DNA of 64,000 bases from Flavobacterium sp. ENC (lineage in GTDB: Bacteria > Bacteroidota > Bacteroidia > Flavobacteriales > Flavobacteriaceae): positions 558,001 to 622,000 of the forward strand of contig NZ_JAJMOY010000003.1 of NCBI RefSeq assembly GCF_020991415.1, written 5' to 3'. Each line of letters opens with the position of its first letter. The stretch's first letter is position 1. The translations under genes and the position numbers were made by a program. Positions 63,970 through 64,000 of this stretch are shown here, one piece after another. A model generated the notes under the pieces. That model saw nothing but the letters and a program-made list of their open reading frames with translations. It was not told the DNA's origin and searched no databases.

Positions 63970-64000
63970 ATGATGAGCAAGATGAAAAATATAATTTTAG
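63970..64000 (+). CDS. Start of another gene, truncated by the window end
   Basis: Ten codons are visible: ATG at 63970 or 63973 and a further ATG at 63982 opening M-K-N-I-I-L, the usual beginning of a signal peptide. The spacing of one base after GH92 implies the same operon. Product unknown; a further secreted enzyme of the locus is likely. Confidence 0.4.
   Translation, partial: MMSKMKNIIL

Overview
The window looks like a chromosomal segment of a Flavobacterium-type Bacteroidota. The sequence is AT-rich and encodes three SusC/SusD pairs, two hybrid one-protein two-component regulators (HTCS), many lipoproteins with a C-terminal-Cys signal, and a type IX secretion tail on a subtilase. It also has Bacteroidota-style -7 boxes (TAnnTTTG). 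No rRNA, tRNA, CRISPR array, insertion sequence or phage gene was recognised.

Positions 1-7,900 hold mixed housekeeping and unassigned genes: the 3' end of an alginate-export-type outer-membrane barrel protein, two NTF2-like proteins, a PuuE-like polysaccharide deacetylase, two short-chain dehydrogenases, a YheT-type hydrolase, a small lipoprotein and a 535-residue methyltransferase with a duplicated N-terminal half. Positions 8,200-16,000 form one tight co-directional operon. It starts with pnuC and a nadR-like gene (NAD salvage from nicotinamide riboside). It continues with a MoxR-type AAA+ ATPase, an unknown protein, a protein joining an HEIGH metallopeptidase motif to a vWA domain, a second unknown protein and a PaaK-like adenylate-forming enzyme. 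The last five genes overlap one another, and they are the best candidate here for an uncharacterised system. Two extracytoplasmic proteases follow (S8 with a T9SS tail, and M57). Four copies of a composite intergenic repeat lie between 2.8 and 20.6 kb and none was seen in the 43 kb after that.

Positions 20,868-64,000 are carbohydrate-use loci. (1) 20.9-35.5 kb is a fructan locus: an HTCS with a periplasmic sugar-binding sensor, a sugar porter, GH32, SusC, SusD, a surface glycan-binding protein, a second and divergent GH32, and fructokinase. The content matches the Bacteroides thetaiotaomicron BT1754-BT1763 levan locus. The logic is surface cutting and binding, SusCD import, exo-hydrolysis to fructose, inner-membrane uptake and phosphorylation. 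(2) 35.8-51.2 kb, on the minus strand, is a beta-glucan or xylan locus: SusC, SusD, a surface glycan-binding protein, GH10, GH16, a propeller-type HTCS and GH3. A spaced 28-bp box occurs upstream of both the SusC operon and GH3 at similar distance and is a candidate operator for that HTCS. (3) 51.9-64.0 kb, on the plus strand, encodes GH89, SusC, SusD and two GH92 proteins plus the first codons of another gene. This suggests foraging on N-acetylglucosamine- and mannose-containing glycans such as glycoproteins. No regulator for it lies inside the window.

All functional calls come from motif and gene-order reading, without database searches. Family assignments for enzymes with visible catalytic motifs are firm. 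Substrates and regulatory sites are inference.
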